A stretch of DNA of 64,000 nt from Gerris lacustris. Lineage: Eukaryota; Arthropoda; Insecta; Hemiptera; Gerridae. Within the stretch, counting starts at the first letter, position 1; each line of letters begins with the position of its first letter. The DNA lies in assembly GCA_951217055.1 (NCBI GenBank), contig OX578286.1, positions 27,720,720 to 27,784,719 of the forward strand, given 5' to 3'. A model generated the notes under the pieces. The model was not told the origin of the DNA. It saw only the letters and a program-made list of their open reading frames with translations, and did no database searches. Position numbers and translations under genes: made by a program. Below, piece by piece: positions 22,640 through 32,480 of this stretch.

Positions 22640-22935
22640 ACTCTACAGCTTCTGCTTGTATCAGGGTGAAATTTCACATGATTATATTTTATTTATTTAC
22701 AAAACAAAGTTACATTTTTGACATATATAACAAAAATAATCAAAACAAGTCAAGTAACAGGCATCCTTAATAACACTCTTTCCCGTCTTTTAAAGCTTAA
22801 GTTTACGCGAGCGTTGCGCGTGAACGCTTGGGCGGATAACGTTTCCCGACGAACTCAGCCTGGGCATTGGTAAAATGAACATGTGTACCAAATTTCATCT
22901 AACTCGATGAGCTTTTACTCAAGTTATCGTCATCT
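22640..22935. repeat. Family W repeat, diverged partial copy
   Basis: Shares CTTCTGCTTGTATCA, then AAGTTTACGCGAGCGTTGCG, ACGAACTCAGCCTG, AACATGTGTACCAAATTTC and ACTCAAGTTATCGTC with the two arms of the foldback at 24083-25674, with internal sequence missing. Confidence 0.7.
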
Positions 22936-24082
22936 GTAGAATTCGTGACGGATTTTGCATGTCAGTGATTTTGTGACGGTGATTTTGGTCGTTTTTTTCG
23001 GATTCACTCCCGGGCTCCAGAACGTGCCATAAGGAACTTCGTTCCAAAAAAAACAACAACAACGTATTTCTCTCGAGTTTTCATCCTTTTTGGTTTGGAC
23101 TTCTCCTAATATAGAGATTAAGCCCAGGCGCACATGAGGCGCAGGCAACGGAACACCACACGTGGCCTACCCGACGCTAGTGGATTTTGCGTCTCAGTTC
23201 ACGTGGTCTCGCATAGGTATTTCTACGGTTGATATAACTGTTCTGGCCTGACTGCGACGCCTATGGCTCTATGTTCGTCCGGGCTAATTCTCTTTGCCTC
23301 GAGTTTATGTTTTTCTGAATGTATATTTTAATCCCTATCAAATTTCCAATCTAAATGTGTTTAGTAAAGTGGCTAATCTGCTCAATTCGTAGAAAACCAT
23401 TTCTTTTTGGACTCAGGGGATCTTAAAGCGTTTATATCAATCAAAATCGGATTTGAAAAATCATGATCACATTCTGTATATATTATATACTGCGCAGAGG
23501 AGAGAGTAAATATCATTAATTTTAAAAACCTATAATGAGATTCAATTTAATAAGACAAACTTCGAAACAGGTTTTTGTGTTATGGCCAAGTTAGGTGCGG
23601 AGTTGAGTCCATCTATGGAAAATAACTGACTTAAACGTATCTAACACATAATATGTAAGATTACCATTACCATTCCAATACGACTTAACATTTCTAAATT
23701 CAGTGCTGATCTCATAGTTGGTATGATATAGCTTTGAGTTGTTCAGACTCGGTCTGACATTCGACTTTCTAAAGCCACGATCTTAGTTGAGAAGGGTGAA
23801 ACCTTGGTTTAACACTGCAATACAAACTCTATAGAATCATACTAAGCTATCACACGGGGTTATGACTTTTTGATAAATTATACCCCCTGACCCCCCCCCC
23901 CCCCCCCCCTGAGTGAGATTATACTCGATCATTTTATATTACGTTATCATTTAAATGAATCATTTTAAAGCTCTGAATCATAAACTATTCATTATGAGAT
24001 AATCTTTTTTTTCGAAATTAAATTTGTTGAGGATTTGCAGAAATAAAACAACTCTTATCTTATATTCTTCTAACATTCCTTT
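22936..24082. other. No gene seen; C run at 23889-23909
   Basis: No coding frame recognised. An uninterrupted poly-C tract of about 20 bases lies near 23889-23909. Confidence 0.45.
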
Positions 24083-25674
24083 ATACTAGGCATCGCGTGG
24101 CTCTATCATTGAAGCGAGCGTATTGCAATAAAATACTGAATATTGCAATTTGTTAGTCATGATGAATGTCATAGTTGAAGATAAGTGGAAGAGGGTAGTG
24201 AGGAGTAGAGTGGGGGTACTCGGTATAAAGCTTTACTTCATAACAAACCTTCACACAACACGACTATAAGAATCTTAACCACCCGGAATAGCTTTTAAAC
24301 AATTATTATAAATGTATCACTTCATTGCTCAAATACTACTGCTTGTATCAAGTTGAAATTTTACATACTTGTTTCAATTGTACTTTAGACGATGTACATA
24401 AAGTTTTATTAAAATCGTTACGTTAGAACGTAAGATATCGGTAAAAAGGTTGTTTTTTATATTTTAAACGTTTAGGTCCGCTTTAATAATTTTAGCGATC
24501 TTTATTAATTCATAGCAATGTCGTTGTTGGTTTTACTAAAAAATGTTATTTGTAAAAAAGTTCGTCTCATCGAATAGATGATAATAGAATTTTTTCCCGT
24601 CCTGAAATTCCAATTTTAAATTTGAAGCTTACGTTTACACGCATTGCGCGCGAACTCTTGGACGGATCACGCTGTCCAACGAACTTAGCCTGAGTATTAG
24701 TAAGAGGAACATGTATACCAAATTTCAACTAAATCGGTCAACTTTTACTCAAGTTATCGTCGGACACGTAAACGTTACACACAGACAGACAGACAAGAAG
24801 CATATTTCGTTGAATGTAAGAAGCTCGCTTACGCTCGCTTTAATTAGTATATTAGATAGGTGATATGTATATGGGACAGTGTTTATTTAAGGGTATCAAC
24901 AAAATCTATTGTGCCAATTGCTTGCAATATAAATGAAGCGAGCGTCAGCGAGCTTCTTACATTCAACGAAATATGCTTCTTGTCTGTCTGTCTGTCAGTA
25001 ACGTTTACGTGTCCGACGATAACTTGAGTAAAAGTCGACCGATTTAGTTGAAATTTGGTATACATGTTCCTCTTACTAATACTCAGGCTAAGTTCGTTGG
25101 ACAGCGTGATCCGTCCAAGAGTTCTCGCGCAACGCTCGCGTAAACGAGAGGTTCAAAAATTAAATTGGAATTTCAGGACGGGAAAAGATTATATCATCAT
25201 CTATTCGATGAGACGAACATTTTTTTCAAATAACATTTTTTAGCAAAACTAACAGCGACACCGCTATGAATTAATAAAGATCGCTAAAACTATTAAAGCG
25301 GACCTGAACGTTTATAATAGAGAAAACAACCTTTTTACCGATATCTTACGTTCTAACGTAACGATTTTAATAAAACTTCATATACACCATCTAATGCACA
25401 ATTGAAACAAGCATGCAAAATTTCAATTTGATACAGTCAGTAGTTTTGTTGTAGCAAAGTGATACATTTTATGATAATTGAAAAAGAGATGTGTGGTTAG
25501 AGGAATAGTAAGAATACGGGGTGGTTCCCTTACTACTAGCCGCTGTACTGCTACTATAACCATTATCTTTCAACTTATCATGATTCATGGTTATCTATTT
25601 TTTAATATTCATTGCATACATATTTATTGCTATACGCTCGCTTCAATGATAGAGCCACGGGATGCCTAGTATTA
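24083..25674. mobile_element. 1.6-kb foldback (family W inverted pair)
   Basis: Outer arms share ACTAGGCATC (left) and GATGCCTAGT (right), followed inwards by TGGCTCTATCATTGAAGCGA. Inner arms of about 500-540 bp (about 24300-24841 and 24935-25470) are diverged reverse complements with many point changes and small indels, around a loop of about 90 bp. Both inner ends carry GAAGCGAGCG words and a GACAGACAGACA stretch. It is either one foldback element or two head-to-head copies of a repeat. No protein domain is visible in the 60-63 codon frames it contains. Confidence 0.75.
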
Positions 25675-25953
25675 TATAATATTTAGGATGCGTTAGGAAA
25701 CACTAACCGGTCAACCTCTTGGTCGACCAGCGGTTTGTAGTGGTTAGTATCATAGAAGCTTCAAATAATTTTGTTTCCGAACGGGACGTTTGAAGACAGC
25801 GATCGACCGTAAAGGTTATAAACAAAGAGAGGTTATTAATTATAATTATAAATTGGTTTTTGTTTGGTGTGAGATTGAAGGATAGAAGTGAAGCTGTGAT
25901 GATTCCTCAAGAGCATAAACTATTGCAGCGGCACCCCTTTAGGTCAAATCTAT
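25675..25953. other. Spacer, no gene seen
   Basis: Contains GGTCGACCAGCGG and moderately GC-rich sequence, with no recognised element. It is the left flank of the retrotransposon-associated inverted repeats. Confidence 0.45.
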
Positions 25954-26089
25954 GGCTGGTACCGAAGTGCGCCAGCCCCCCTTATAATTAGAAAAAGGTT
26001 ACGGTCGAAGTGCGCCAGCCTCTTAGTCTAAAGAGTTTGAAGGGTGAAGCCAGGTAAGCCCGGGTTATCCCTTCTTGCACCCTTTCTAA
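25954..26089. repeat. Inverted-repeat arm A (136 bp)
   Basis: Exact reverse complement, by eye, of 26757-26892. Starts GGCTGGTACCGAAGTGCGCC and holds two GAAGTGCGCCAGCC motifs. Directly abuts arm B, so A plus B is a continuous 683-bp unit here but is split at the other side. Confidence 0.9.
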
Positions 26090-26636
26090 GGCTGTACACC
26101 AAGTGCGCCGGGAAAGGTCGGGTCACGGGGGAAGTGCGCCAGCCCCTTTTTGAAGGGTACGGTCGAAGTGCGCCGGGTTAATCCCACCTATTGAAACAGG
26201 TAGTCCGCCCTCCTCGGACCCTCTTTAGGACTAATCGTGGTCAATATTCCTATATACTCAATATAAAGCAGTTGGAAATTACTTTTAACAAACAGCTCAG
26301 AGTGGTATGGCGATCATTAGCAAATCTCAGTTCATAGAAATTTGCATAAATCTGTAGAATGTTCTCGTAAGAACAAAATCCATTTCCTGAAAGGAAAGCT
26401 TGTTCAAAGGAAAGCGGCTTCTATTAGGTTATTATTTTCCAGTAGGTAAATATTTATTAAGTTTCTGCAATTTTCCATGAAAGATTATAGTTCTTTAAAA
26501 ATAAAGGATTTATCCCATTCCAATCTAAGGTCAATCACCATCCACAGGTAAGTAATCCCATTCCTTCATCCTTCCGCTTTTAATAAGCCTATGTTACTGA
26601 CCCGTTAAGAAGCTCATGCCCTATCAATATTTAGTA
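26090..26636. repeat. Inverted-repeat arm B (547 bp)
   Basis: Exact reverse complement, by eye and by length, of 32554-33100. Begins GGCTGTACACCAAGTGCGCC, similar in layout to the start of arm A, and carries three AAGTGCGCC motifs in its first ~100 bp. The rest is AT-rich and non-coding. It includes CCACAG-GTAAGTAAT at about 26541-26555, a consensus splice donor of unknown relevance. Confidence 0.92.
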
Positions 26637-26756
26637 TGCAGGCATAGATAAAGATTACAGAACTGCTATAATCCATTCAGTAGTGATAGATTTCAACTTA
26701 TTCCTTAATTTTGTGGTTTGTTGGATTCCGATTTCCAATTCTAAAGTTCTTTGGGT
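26637..26756. other. Spacer between arm B and arm A'
   Basis: 120 bp of AT-rich single-copy sequence with no coding signal. Arms A and A' make 25954-26892 look like a 939-bp element with 136-bp TIRs. Confidence 0.6.
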
Positions 26757-26892
26757 TTAGAAAGGGTGCAAGAAGGGATAACCCGGGCTTACCTGGCTTC
26801 ACCCTTCAAACTCTTTAGACTAAGAGGCTGGCGCACTTCGACCGTAACCTTTTTCTAATTATAAGGGGGGCTGGCGCACTTCGGTACCAGCC
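26757..26892. repeat. Inverted-repeat arm A' (136 bp)
   Basis: Reverse complement of 25954-26089, ending CTTCGGTACCAGCC directly at the 5' end of the retrotransposon. Confidence 0.9.
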
Positions 26893-27149
26893 TTGCTGTT
26901 TTATTACGTAGCCTAGTGTAGGGGGCTGACCCATCAGGAGGTGAAAATCCTAGAGGGCGATAGTAGTGCCAGGTAGGCGCCTGGGTAGGGCCCTGCTGTC
27001 GCTCTCGGGGGGCTCTTGCGCGGCTACCGTCCTGGGGAAGCACAGGGATTAAACTGGACCTCTGGGAAGACTTAGTTGCTCTATTAGACAGTACACCCAC
27101 CCAGCATAACAAACATTAAAACACTTTTACACGATATTTTATCACAAAC
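26893..27149 (+). promoter_or_regulatory. Retrotransposon 5' UTR / presumed internal promoter
   Basis: 257 bp between arm A' and the ORF1 ATG, GC-rich in its first two-thirds and A/T-rich just before the ATG (context AAAC-ATG-G, favourable with A at -3 and G at +4). Elements of this type usually carry an internal promoter here. No specific promoter element was identified. Confidence 0.45.
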
Positions 27150-28802
27150 ATGGAGCCAGCAGACGAAACCCCCGTTACAGTGTCTAACATTTTACAGGAG
27201 GAATCAGGGTCCCCAACCCTAATGAGCAAGGACAGGACAGAGAGTGAGATAGAGGACATTCTACTGGAGGAGAGGGAGGACCAACCGGGAACTTCCCAAC
27301 CCCCAGTGATGGAGGCAGGTTCCACATCCCCGACCAGCCTGGAGGCTGACCCCAACAGGTCAGACTCCACTGGGTGGGAGGTGGAACACAATCAAAGGAG
27401 GAGGAAATCTTCTAAGAAAAGGAGGCAGAGAGAGAGGCAGAAGAGCAAGGCAAGGGAGGATAGGGAGAGGAAGGGGGAGGTAGGGACCTCGCAAGGGGGC
27501 CCAGCTTCCCACACCTCGACCCATATCCAAAAGCCCTCAAGGAGACCCAGCGGGAAGACCTCGGCAAAGGAGGAATTCCCAACCCTGGAGGCGGCCAACA
27601 AGGTGGAGAGGACGAGAGCACCGCACGCCCCCCCAAGGAAGACGACGAGGGGTCCAGGAGCGAGGGATGCTGCTAGGAGGACGTGGAAAGAGGCGAGAAG
27701 GACCTTCAACCTCCCCACAGCCCCCAAATCGGTCTTGGAAAGCGAGGGACCTACCACCACACCCTCGGCCGAGAGCAACAAGAGACCGAGGGGAGCTATG
27801 GGGACCCCTTCTTCAGGTGATCTCACCCCCAAGAGGGTGAAAGAATCAGGTATATCCCCCCTTAAAAGGGAGGATAGTGACAAGGCGGACACCACGGCTG
27901 CTCCGATCCCCGACGCAGAAGGACAAAAGAAAGAGTCCTACAGAGATATTGCTAGGGGTAAGGACATGCAGTTCGTGGTACTCTCAAGTAGAGAGGGAGG
28001 TATAGTTACCCAAAGAGAAGGAGAAATGCTGCGCAAAAACCTGACAAGGTTTTCCTTGGAAAGCATGGGCAGCAGGGAAAGGACCACAGGTATTGTACTC
28101 AGGTTCTGGCAATCAGGAATAGTGGATCCTGGTTGGTTCCTGGTCACTGCGGTTGATGCCGAATCGAGAGACTGGACGATTCGGAACTGGGAGCCAACCC
28201 CCATCGAGGAGATCACATTCAAGGTCTTCTCACAGAAGGATGCTCCCTGGCCGACGAAGATCGGCATCAACATCAGAGAGGAGGAGAAGCCTGATCCCGA
28301 AGAAATCAGGCTAGAAATGCATCTTCGAAACAGGATTCCGGGGGCCCTAGACTGGAAGCTGGACCACATTGCTGGTGAGCCGGGAAACTGGCACGTCCTC
28401 ATGTGGATCCCTAGAGCTTCGGTTGGGGCCCTCGATGAGGTTAAGTGGCGCGTCTTCCTGGGCCTGATCTCCATGGTGGTTCATCGGGTCCGAGGAGGAC
28501 CAGCCCCACCCCCCCCACCAGCAGACAGGAGGACTGAGGTTAGAAGGAGAGTTGAGGAGGGCGAAAGGAGGACTGAGGACAGAAGCCGGAGGGAACTCCC
28601 GGCCACCAGGAGGGCAGAGAGCCACCGGAGACCCAGGGACGACTTTAAGCCGGATCGCCGGTCCCGCGTGGCACTGCCCCTCCCCTCTAGGAGGACGGAG
28701 AGGAGTCACCAGAGATCCGACGAGGACAGGGAGAAAAGGAGGCAGAGTGCTAGCGGCAGACCACCTCACCGTGAGGGTGGTAGCCGCAGGCAGAGCCAAT
28801 AG
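27150..28802 (+). CDS. Retrotransposon ORF1, gag-like nucleic-acid-binding protein (550 aa)
   Basis: Predicted ribonucleoprotein (gag) protein that would bind the element RNA. Residues 1-80 are acidic. Residues about 83-110 are a highly basic block (RRRKSSKKRRQRERQKSK...), a likely nuclear-localisation and RNA-binding region. Residues 110-260 are low-complexity, rich in P, T, S and R. Residues about 263-445 form the only globular-looking part (SYRDIARGKDMQ at 263-274; WTIRNWEP at 342-349; WHVLMWIPRASVGAL at 414-428). I judge this to resemble the DUF4780-type domain common in insect retroelement ORF1 proteins. The C-terminal 100 residues are Arg-rich with a PPPPPP run. No CCHC knuckles are present, unlike many R1/I gag proteins. 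The ATG is first in frame with good context. It ends at TAG, one codon before ORF2, in the same frame. Confidence 0.85.
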   Translation: MEPADETPVTVSNILQEESGSPTLMSKDRTESEIEDILLEEREDQPGTSQPPVMEAGSTSPTSLEADPNRSDSTGWEVEHNQRRRKSSKKRRQRERQKSKAREDRERKGEVGTSQGGPASHTSTHIQKPSRRPSGKTSAKEEFPTLEAANKVERTRAPHAPPRKTTRGPGARDAARRTWKEARRTFNLPTAPKSVLESEGPTTTPSAESNKRPRGAMGTPSSGDLTPKRVKESGISPLKREDSDKADTTAAPIPDAEGQKKESYRDIARGKDMQFVVLSSREGGIVTQREGEMLRKNLTRFSLESMGSRERTTGIVLRFWQSGIVDPGWFLVTAVDAESRDWTIRNWEPTPIEEITFKVFSQKDAPWPTKIGINIREEEKPDPEEIRLEMHLRNRIPGALDWKLDHIAGEPGNWHVLMWIPRASVGALDEVKWRVFLGLISMVVHRVRGGPAPPPPPADRRTEVRRRVEEGERRTEDRSRRELPATRRAESHRRPRDDFKPDRRSRVALPLPSRRTERSHQRSDEDREKRRQSASGRPPHREGGSRRQSQ

Positions 28803-28805
28803 AGG

Positions 28806-31800
28806 ATGATTGAGGTAAAACACATTAATTTACAGCACAGTCAAGACGCTGTAGGAGAACTACAGAGAGCCTTGACTGGAATAGGGTCATTAATAGTGTT
28901 AATTCAGGAACCTTATGTTTATAGAGGTGAGGTGAGAGGGATGAGGAGGTCTGGTCAGAGGCTCGTGGTAGGAGGAAACGAAGGACCAGACGAGGCGAAC
29001 CCCAGGACTTGTATAGTGGCATCGGAGGACCTGAAGGTAACACCCATACCCCAATTAGGGACCCGAGACGCCACAGCAATTATCCTGGAGTATAAGGTTA
29101 AAGGTTTAGTTAATAAGGTGATCATGGCAAGTCTATACTTGCCATACGACAGGCAAGACCTTCCCCCAACAAGGGAACTGACCAATATTGTCAGATTCTC
29201 AGAGGAGAAGGCCATTCCAGTAATAATTGGTTGCGACGCTAACGCGCATCACCATGCCTGGGGCAGCACTGACTGCAACAGCAGAGGTGATGCGCTGTTG
29301 GAATTCTTAGCATCCACAGATTTAGAGGTAATGAATAGGGGAACGGAACCAACTTTTATAAACAGAATCCGTTCACAGGTAATAGATGTCACAATGGCAT
29401 CTAGGAGGATATCTGGAAAAATTGAGGGCTGGCACGTAACATCAGATATTCTGCTGTCTGATCATCGCATGGTCAGCTTCTGTATCCAGATAGATGAAGT
29501 AGAGGTAACACCGCAGAGGCACCCAAGGAGGACGGACTGGGAAACCTTTGACAGGGAACTCGGAAACCTCCAAGGAGTGACCAAAGAGGCATTAACTGAC
29601 CCCGAAGCTCTGGAAAGGAAGGCAGCGGAACTGAGCTTGTATATAAGGGAAGCCTACCAAGAAGCTTGTCCCCCCAAAACTAGTGTCCAAAAGGTAGCCA
29701 CTTGGTGGAACAAAGGACTAGATAAGCTCCGTAGTAAAGCGAGAAAAGCCTTTAACAAGGCCTTCAAGAATAAAGAACCAGGAGAGGAGCTATGGGACAG
29801 CTTCAGGGGGGCTAGGAGGGAATTCAAAAAAGAAATAAGGAATCGCAAGAGAGCTGGCTGGAGAGACTTCTGTAAGGGAATTGAGTCCCTACCAGAGGCA
29901 ACCAGACTGGCAAGAATCTTAAGTGGTGAGGGTAATGGTAGAACTTTAGGCTCCATTAAAAGGCTAGACGGTACCTGGACACTCAGTGTAGAAGAAACAC
30001 TAGAGTACCTCCTACTCACCCACTTCCCAGGAGAAGGAAACGAGGTCGGTGACTCACTAGGAGAGGCTCCAGGCGTAGAGACGAACTGGGACCTGGCGAC
30101 CCGCCTAGTAACCAGAGAGTCCATAAAATGGGCCGTCGACAAATTTCACCCATTTAAGGCACCTGGACAAGACGAAATATTCCCAGCACTAATACAAAGG
30201 GGTATGGATCGTCTATTATCCAGTATAGAGGCAACTTTCAGGGGCAGTATAGCTATGGGCGTGGTACCGGAAGTGTGGAAAGCAGCTAGGGTAGTTTTTA
30301 TCCCTAAACCAGGCAAGAAGGACTATACACAGGCTAAATCCTTCCGACCCATAAGCCTTACATCCTTCATGCTAAAGACCCTTGAAAGGATAGTAGATAA
30401 ATACATAATAGAGGAAATTCTACCCAGAAAGCCGCTGCATGCCAATCAGCATGCATACTCAAAGGGGAAATCGACTGAAACAGCTCTCCACGCGGCCACT
30501 TCTAGGATAGAAAAGGCAATGCACAAAGGAGACTACACTTTAGCCCTCTTCTTTGATGTAGAAGGAGCCTTCGATAAGGCAAAATCTAGTAATATAAAGG
30601 AGGAACTGACGCAGAGGAATACTCCCCAGGTTATCATCAATTGGATAATATCCTCCCTAAAAGGGAGGAAAGTTAGTTCATCAATGACCGGCACTAAAGC
30701 ATCTAGAGTGGTGTCAGGAGGGTGCCCCCAGGGCAGCTGCCTCTCGCCACATCTGTGGTGCCTGGTGATGGATGGACTTATGAGGAAAATGACCGAGGAG
30801 GATATCTATTTGCAGGCATATGCAGATGATGGACTAGTCCTGATTAGAGGCAAGTTCCTAAGTACCTGCTGTGAAAGGATGCAACGAGCTTGTAGGATAA
30901 TTGAAGGATGGTGTAGAGAGGTAGGACTCTCAGTCAATCCATCAAAGACTGAGATGATAATCTTCACTAGGAAAAGGAAACTTGTGGATTTCAAAGCTCC
31001 CAAATTGCTGGGGCATGAGCTTACTTTGGCCAACGAGGTAAAATACCTAGGTATTACCTTAGACCAAAAACTAACTTGGAAATCACACTTGGACAAGGTA
31101 GTAGAAAAGGCTACGATAACCTTCTGGCAACTTAGACGAGCAGTAGGGAAGACATGGGGACTGTCCCCGAAAATCCTCAAGTGGCTGTACACCGCAGTTA
31201 TTAGACCTAGGATTCATTACGGATCCCTAGTGTGGTGGCCTAGGACTGAGGTTGCCAGCTCGACTAAGGGGCTTAGCAAGGTCCAGAGGTTAGCATGCCG
31301 TAGTATAACAGGGGCCATGAGGACTACACCTACGGCAGCCTTGGAAGCCTTAGTAGGAGTCCCCCCTCTCCAGCTATGGATCAGAGGAGAAGCCATCGCC
31401 TCGTATGTCAGACTAAGAGACAACGGACAATGGCTAGGTGAAAGGTCCGTTATAGGACACTTGGACATAGGAAGGTTCGCTGAACTTAAGGTCCCACTTA
31501 CGGGGATCAGAACTAAAGGAGTGGACCATCAGCTTAAGCTGAAAAGGAAATATGAGGTAGAAATCCCACTCAGAGCCGATTGGGAATCAGGAGAGATTAA
31601 ATTTGATACAGAGACTCTGGTGGCATACACGGACGGCTCAAAGAATGAGAATGGTATGTCAGGTGCGGGACTTTACTTAGAAAGGTCCGGCACCCAAGAG
31701 AGTTTCCCACTAGGAATATTTACCACAGTCTTCCAGGCCGAAGTCTACGCCATCCTAGAGGTGGCAAGAAGGCAAGAGGTGGTAGAGGCGAGAACTGAAA

Positions 31801-32480
31801 AAGTAGTAGTATGCTCGGATAGTCAAGCAGCACTTAAGGCACTCTGCGCTCCCAGTGCAGACTCAGCACTGGTCAAAGAATGCCAAGAGGCCTTAGAGAC
31901 GCTTGCAGAGTTAAAGAAGGTTACTCTGCTTTGGGTTCCTGGACACACAGGAGTACCGGGAAATGAAAAAGCAGATGAAATAGCAAAAAGGGGTGCCTCC
32001 ATGCCATTCTGCGGACCAGAGCCCGCTATTGACTGGTCCAGAGGTCAAACCAAATCGGCCATCAAAATGTGGATCTGGGAGGAAGCAGGGAAGGTGTGGA
32101 CAAGAACTGAAGGATGCAGGCAAACTAAGATGATGCTGCCTAAGCTAGATAAAGGGAAAACCAGATGGCTCATGGGACTGAGTAGACCCAACCTAAGAAA
32201 AATGGTGGGGGTCTTAACAGGTCATTGTCAACTAAATAGACATCTGGCACTATTAAAGATTGAAGAGGACCCCACATGCCCAGTATGTGGTGAAGGAGAG
32301 GAAACAGCCTACCACCTGGTGGGAGCTTGCGAAGGACATGGGAGACTACGCTTTCACACCTTAGGATCAGGGATTATCAGAGAGGAGGAACTTGTCACAC
32401 TTAAGTGGCAGGATATCCTCTCCTTTATTACCCAAACTAGGAGACTTGAGGGTAAGACTGAGGTGGTTCGATGGGCGTGA
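28806..32480 (+). CDS. Retrotransposon ORF2: endonuclease-RT-RNase H polyprotein (1224 aa)
   Basis: Enzyme for target-primed reverse transcription. The APE-like endonuclease covers residues 1-228: N8, E35 (QEP), DANAH at 144-148, ID at 193-194 and SDH at 218-220. The reverse transcriptase covers about 440-760: APGQDEIFP (452-460), FRPISLTS (513-520), QHAYSKGKSTETAL (548-561), FFDVEGAFD (D584), GCPQGS (639-644) and YADD (672-675). RNase H spans about 938-1064 with acidic residues D943 (YTDGS), E979, D1005 and D1057 plus H1047, all in place. The C terminus has C1158-x2-C1161-x8-H1170-x4-C1175, the CCHC motif typical of the group. There are no internal stops. The start is the ATG lying three bases after the ORF1 stop in the same frame; termination-reinitiation or stop readthrough are the plausible expression modes. 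Confidence 0.93.
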   Translation: MIEVKHINLQHSQDAVGELQRALTGIGSLIVLIQEPYVYRGEVRGMRRSGQRLVVGGNEGPDEANPRTCIVASEDLKVTPIPQLGTRDATAIILEYKVKGLVNKVIMASLYLPYDRQDLPPTRELTNIVRFSEEKAIPVIIGCDANAHHHAWGSTDCNSRGDALLEFLASTDLEVMNRGTEPTFINRIRSQVIDVTMASRRISGKIEGWHVTSDILLSDHRMVSFCIQIDEVEVTPQRHPRRTDWETFDRELGNLQGVTKEALTDPEALERKAAELSLYIREAYQEACPPKTSVQKVATWWNKGLDKLRSKARKAFNKAFKNKEPGEELWDSFRGARREFKKEIRNRKRAGWRDFCKGIESLPEATRLARILSGEGNGRTLGSIKRLDGTWTLSVEETLEYLLLTHFPGEGNEVGDSLGEAPGVETNWDLATRLVTRESIKWAVDKFHPFKAPGQDEIFPALIQRGMDRLLSSIEATFRGSIAMGVVPEVWKAARVVFIPKPGKKDYTQAKSFRPISLTSFMLKTLERIVDKYIIEEILPRKPLHANQHAYSKGKSTETALHAATSRIEKAMHKGDYTLALFFDVEGAFDKAKSSNIKEELTQRNTPQVIINWIISSLKGRKVSSSMTGTKASRVVSGGCPQGSCLSPHLWCLVMDGLMRKMTEEDIYLQAYADDGLVLIRGKFLSTCCERMQRACRIIEGWCREVGLSVNPSKTEMIIFTRKRKLVDFKAPKLLGHELTLANEVKYLGITLDQKLTWKSHLDKVVEKATITFWQLRRAVGKTWGLSPKILKWLYTAVIRPRIHYGSLVWWPRTEVASSTKGLSKVQRLACRSITGAMRTTPTAALEALVGVPPLQLWIRGEAIASYVRLRDNGQWLGERSVIGHLDIGRFAELKVPLTGIRTKGVDHQLKLKRKYEVEIPLRADWESGEIKFDTETLVAYTDGSKNENGMSGAGLYLERSGTQESFPLGIFTTVFQAEVYAILEVARRQEVVEARTEKVVVCSDSQAALKALCAPSADSALVKECQEALETLAELKKVTLLWVPGHTGVPGNEKADEIAKRGASMPFCGPEPAIDWSRGQTKSAIKMWIWEEAGKVWTRTEGCRQTKMMLPKLDKGKTRWLMGLSRPNLRKMVGVLTGHCQLNRHLALLKIEEDPTCPVCGEGEETAYHLVGACEGHGRLRFHTLGSGIIREEELVTLKWQDILSFITQTRRLEGKTEVVRWA

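Noticed and set aside
23889..23909. Poly-C tract as a regulatory or i-motif element
   Set aside because: Isolated homopolymer with no conserved context; may be inflated by sequencing.
25954..26892. Simple MITE with 136-bp TIRs and no link to the retrotransposon
   Set aside because: Possible, but it does not explain why arm B recurs inverted exactly at the retrotransposon 3' end; reported instead as a rearranged complex.
26855..32123. Many 70-178 codon frames on the minus strand and other plus frames across the retrotransposon
   Set aside because: They overlap the intact ORF1/ORF2, follow their GC bias, and show no domains.
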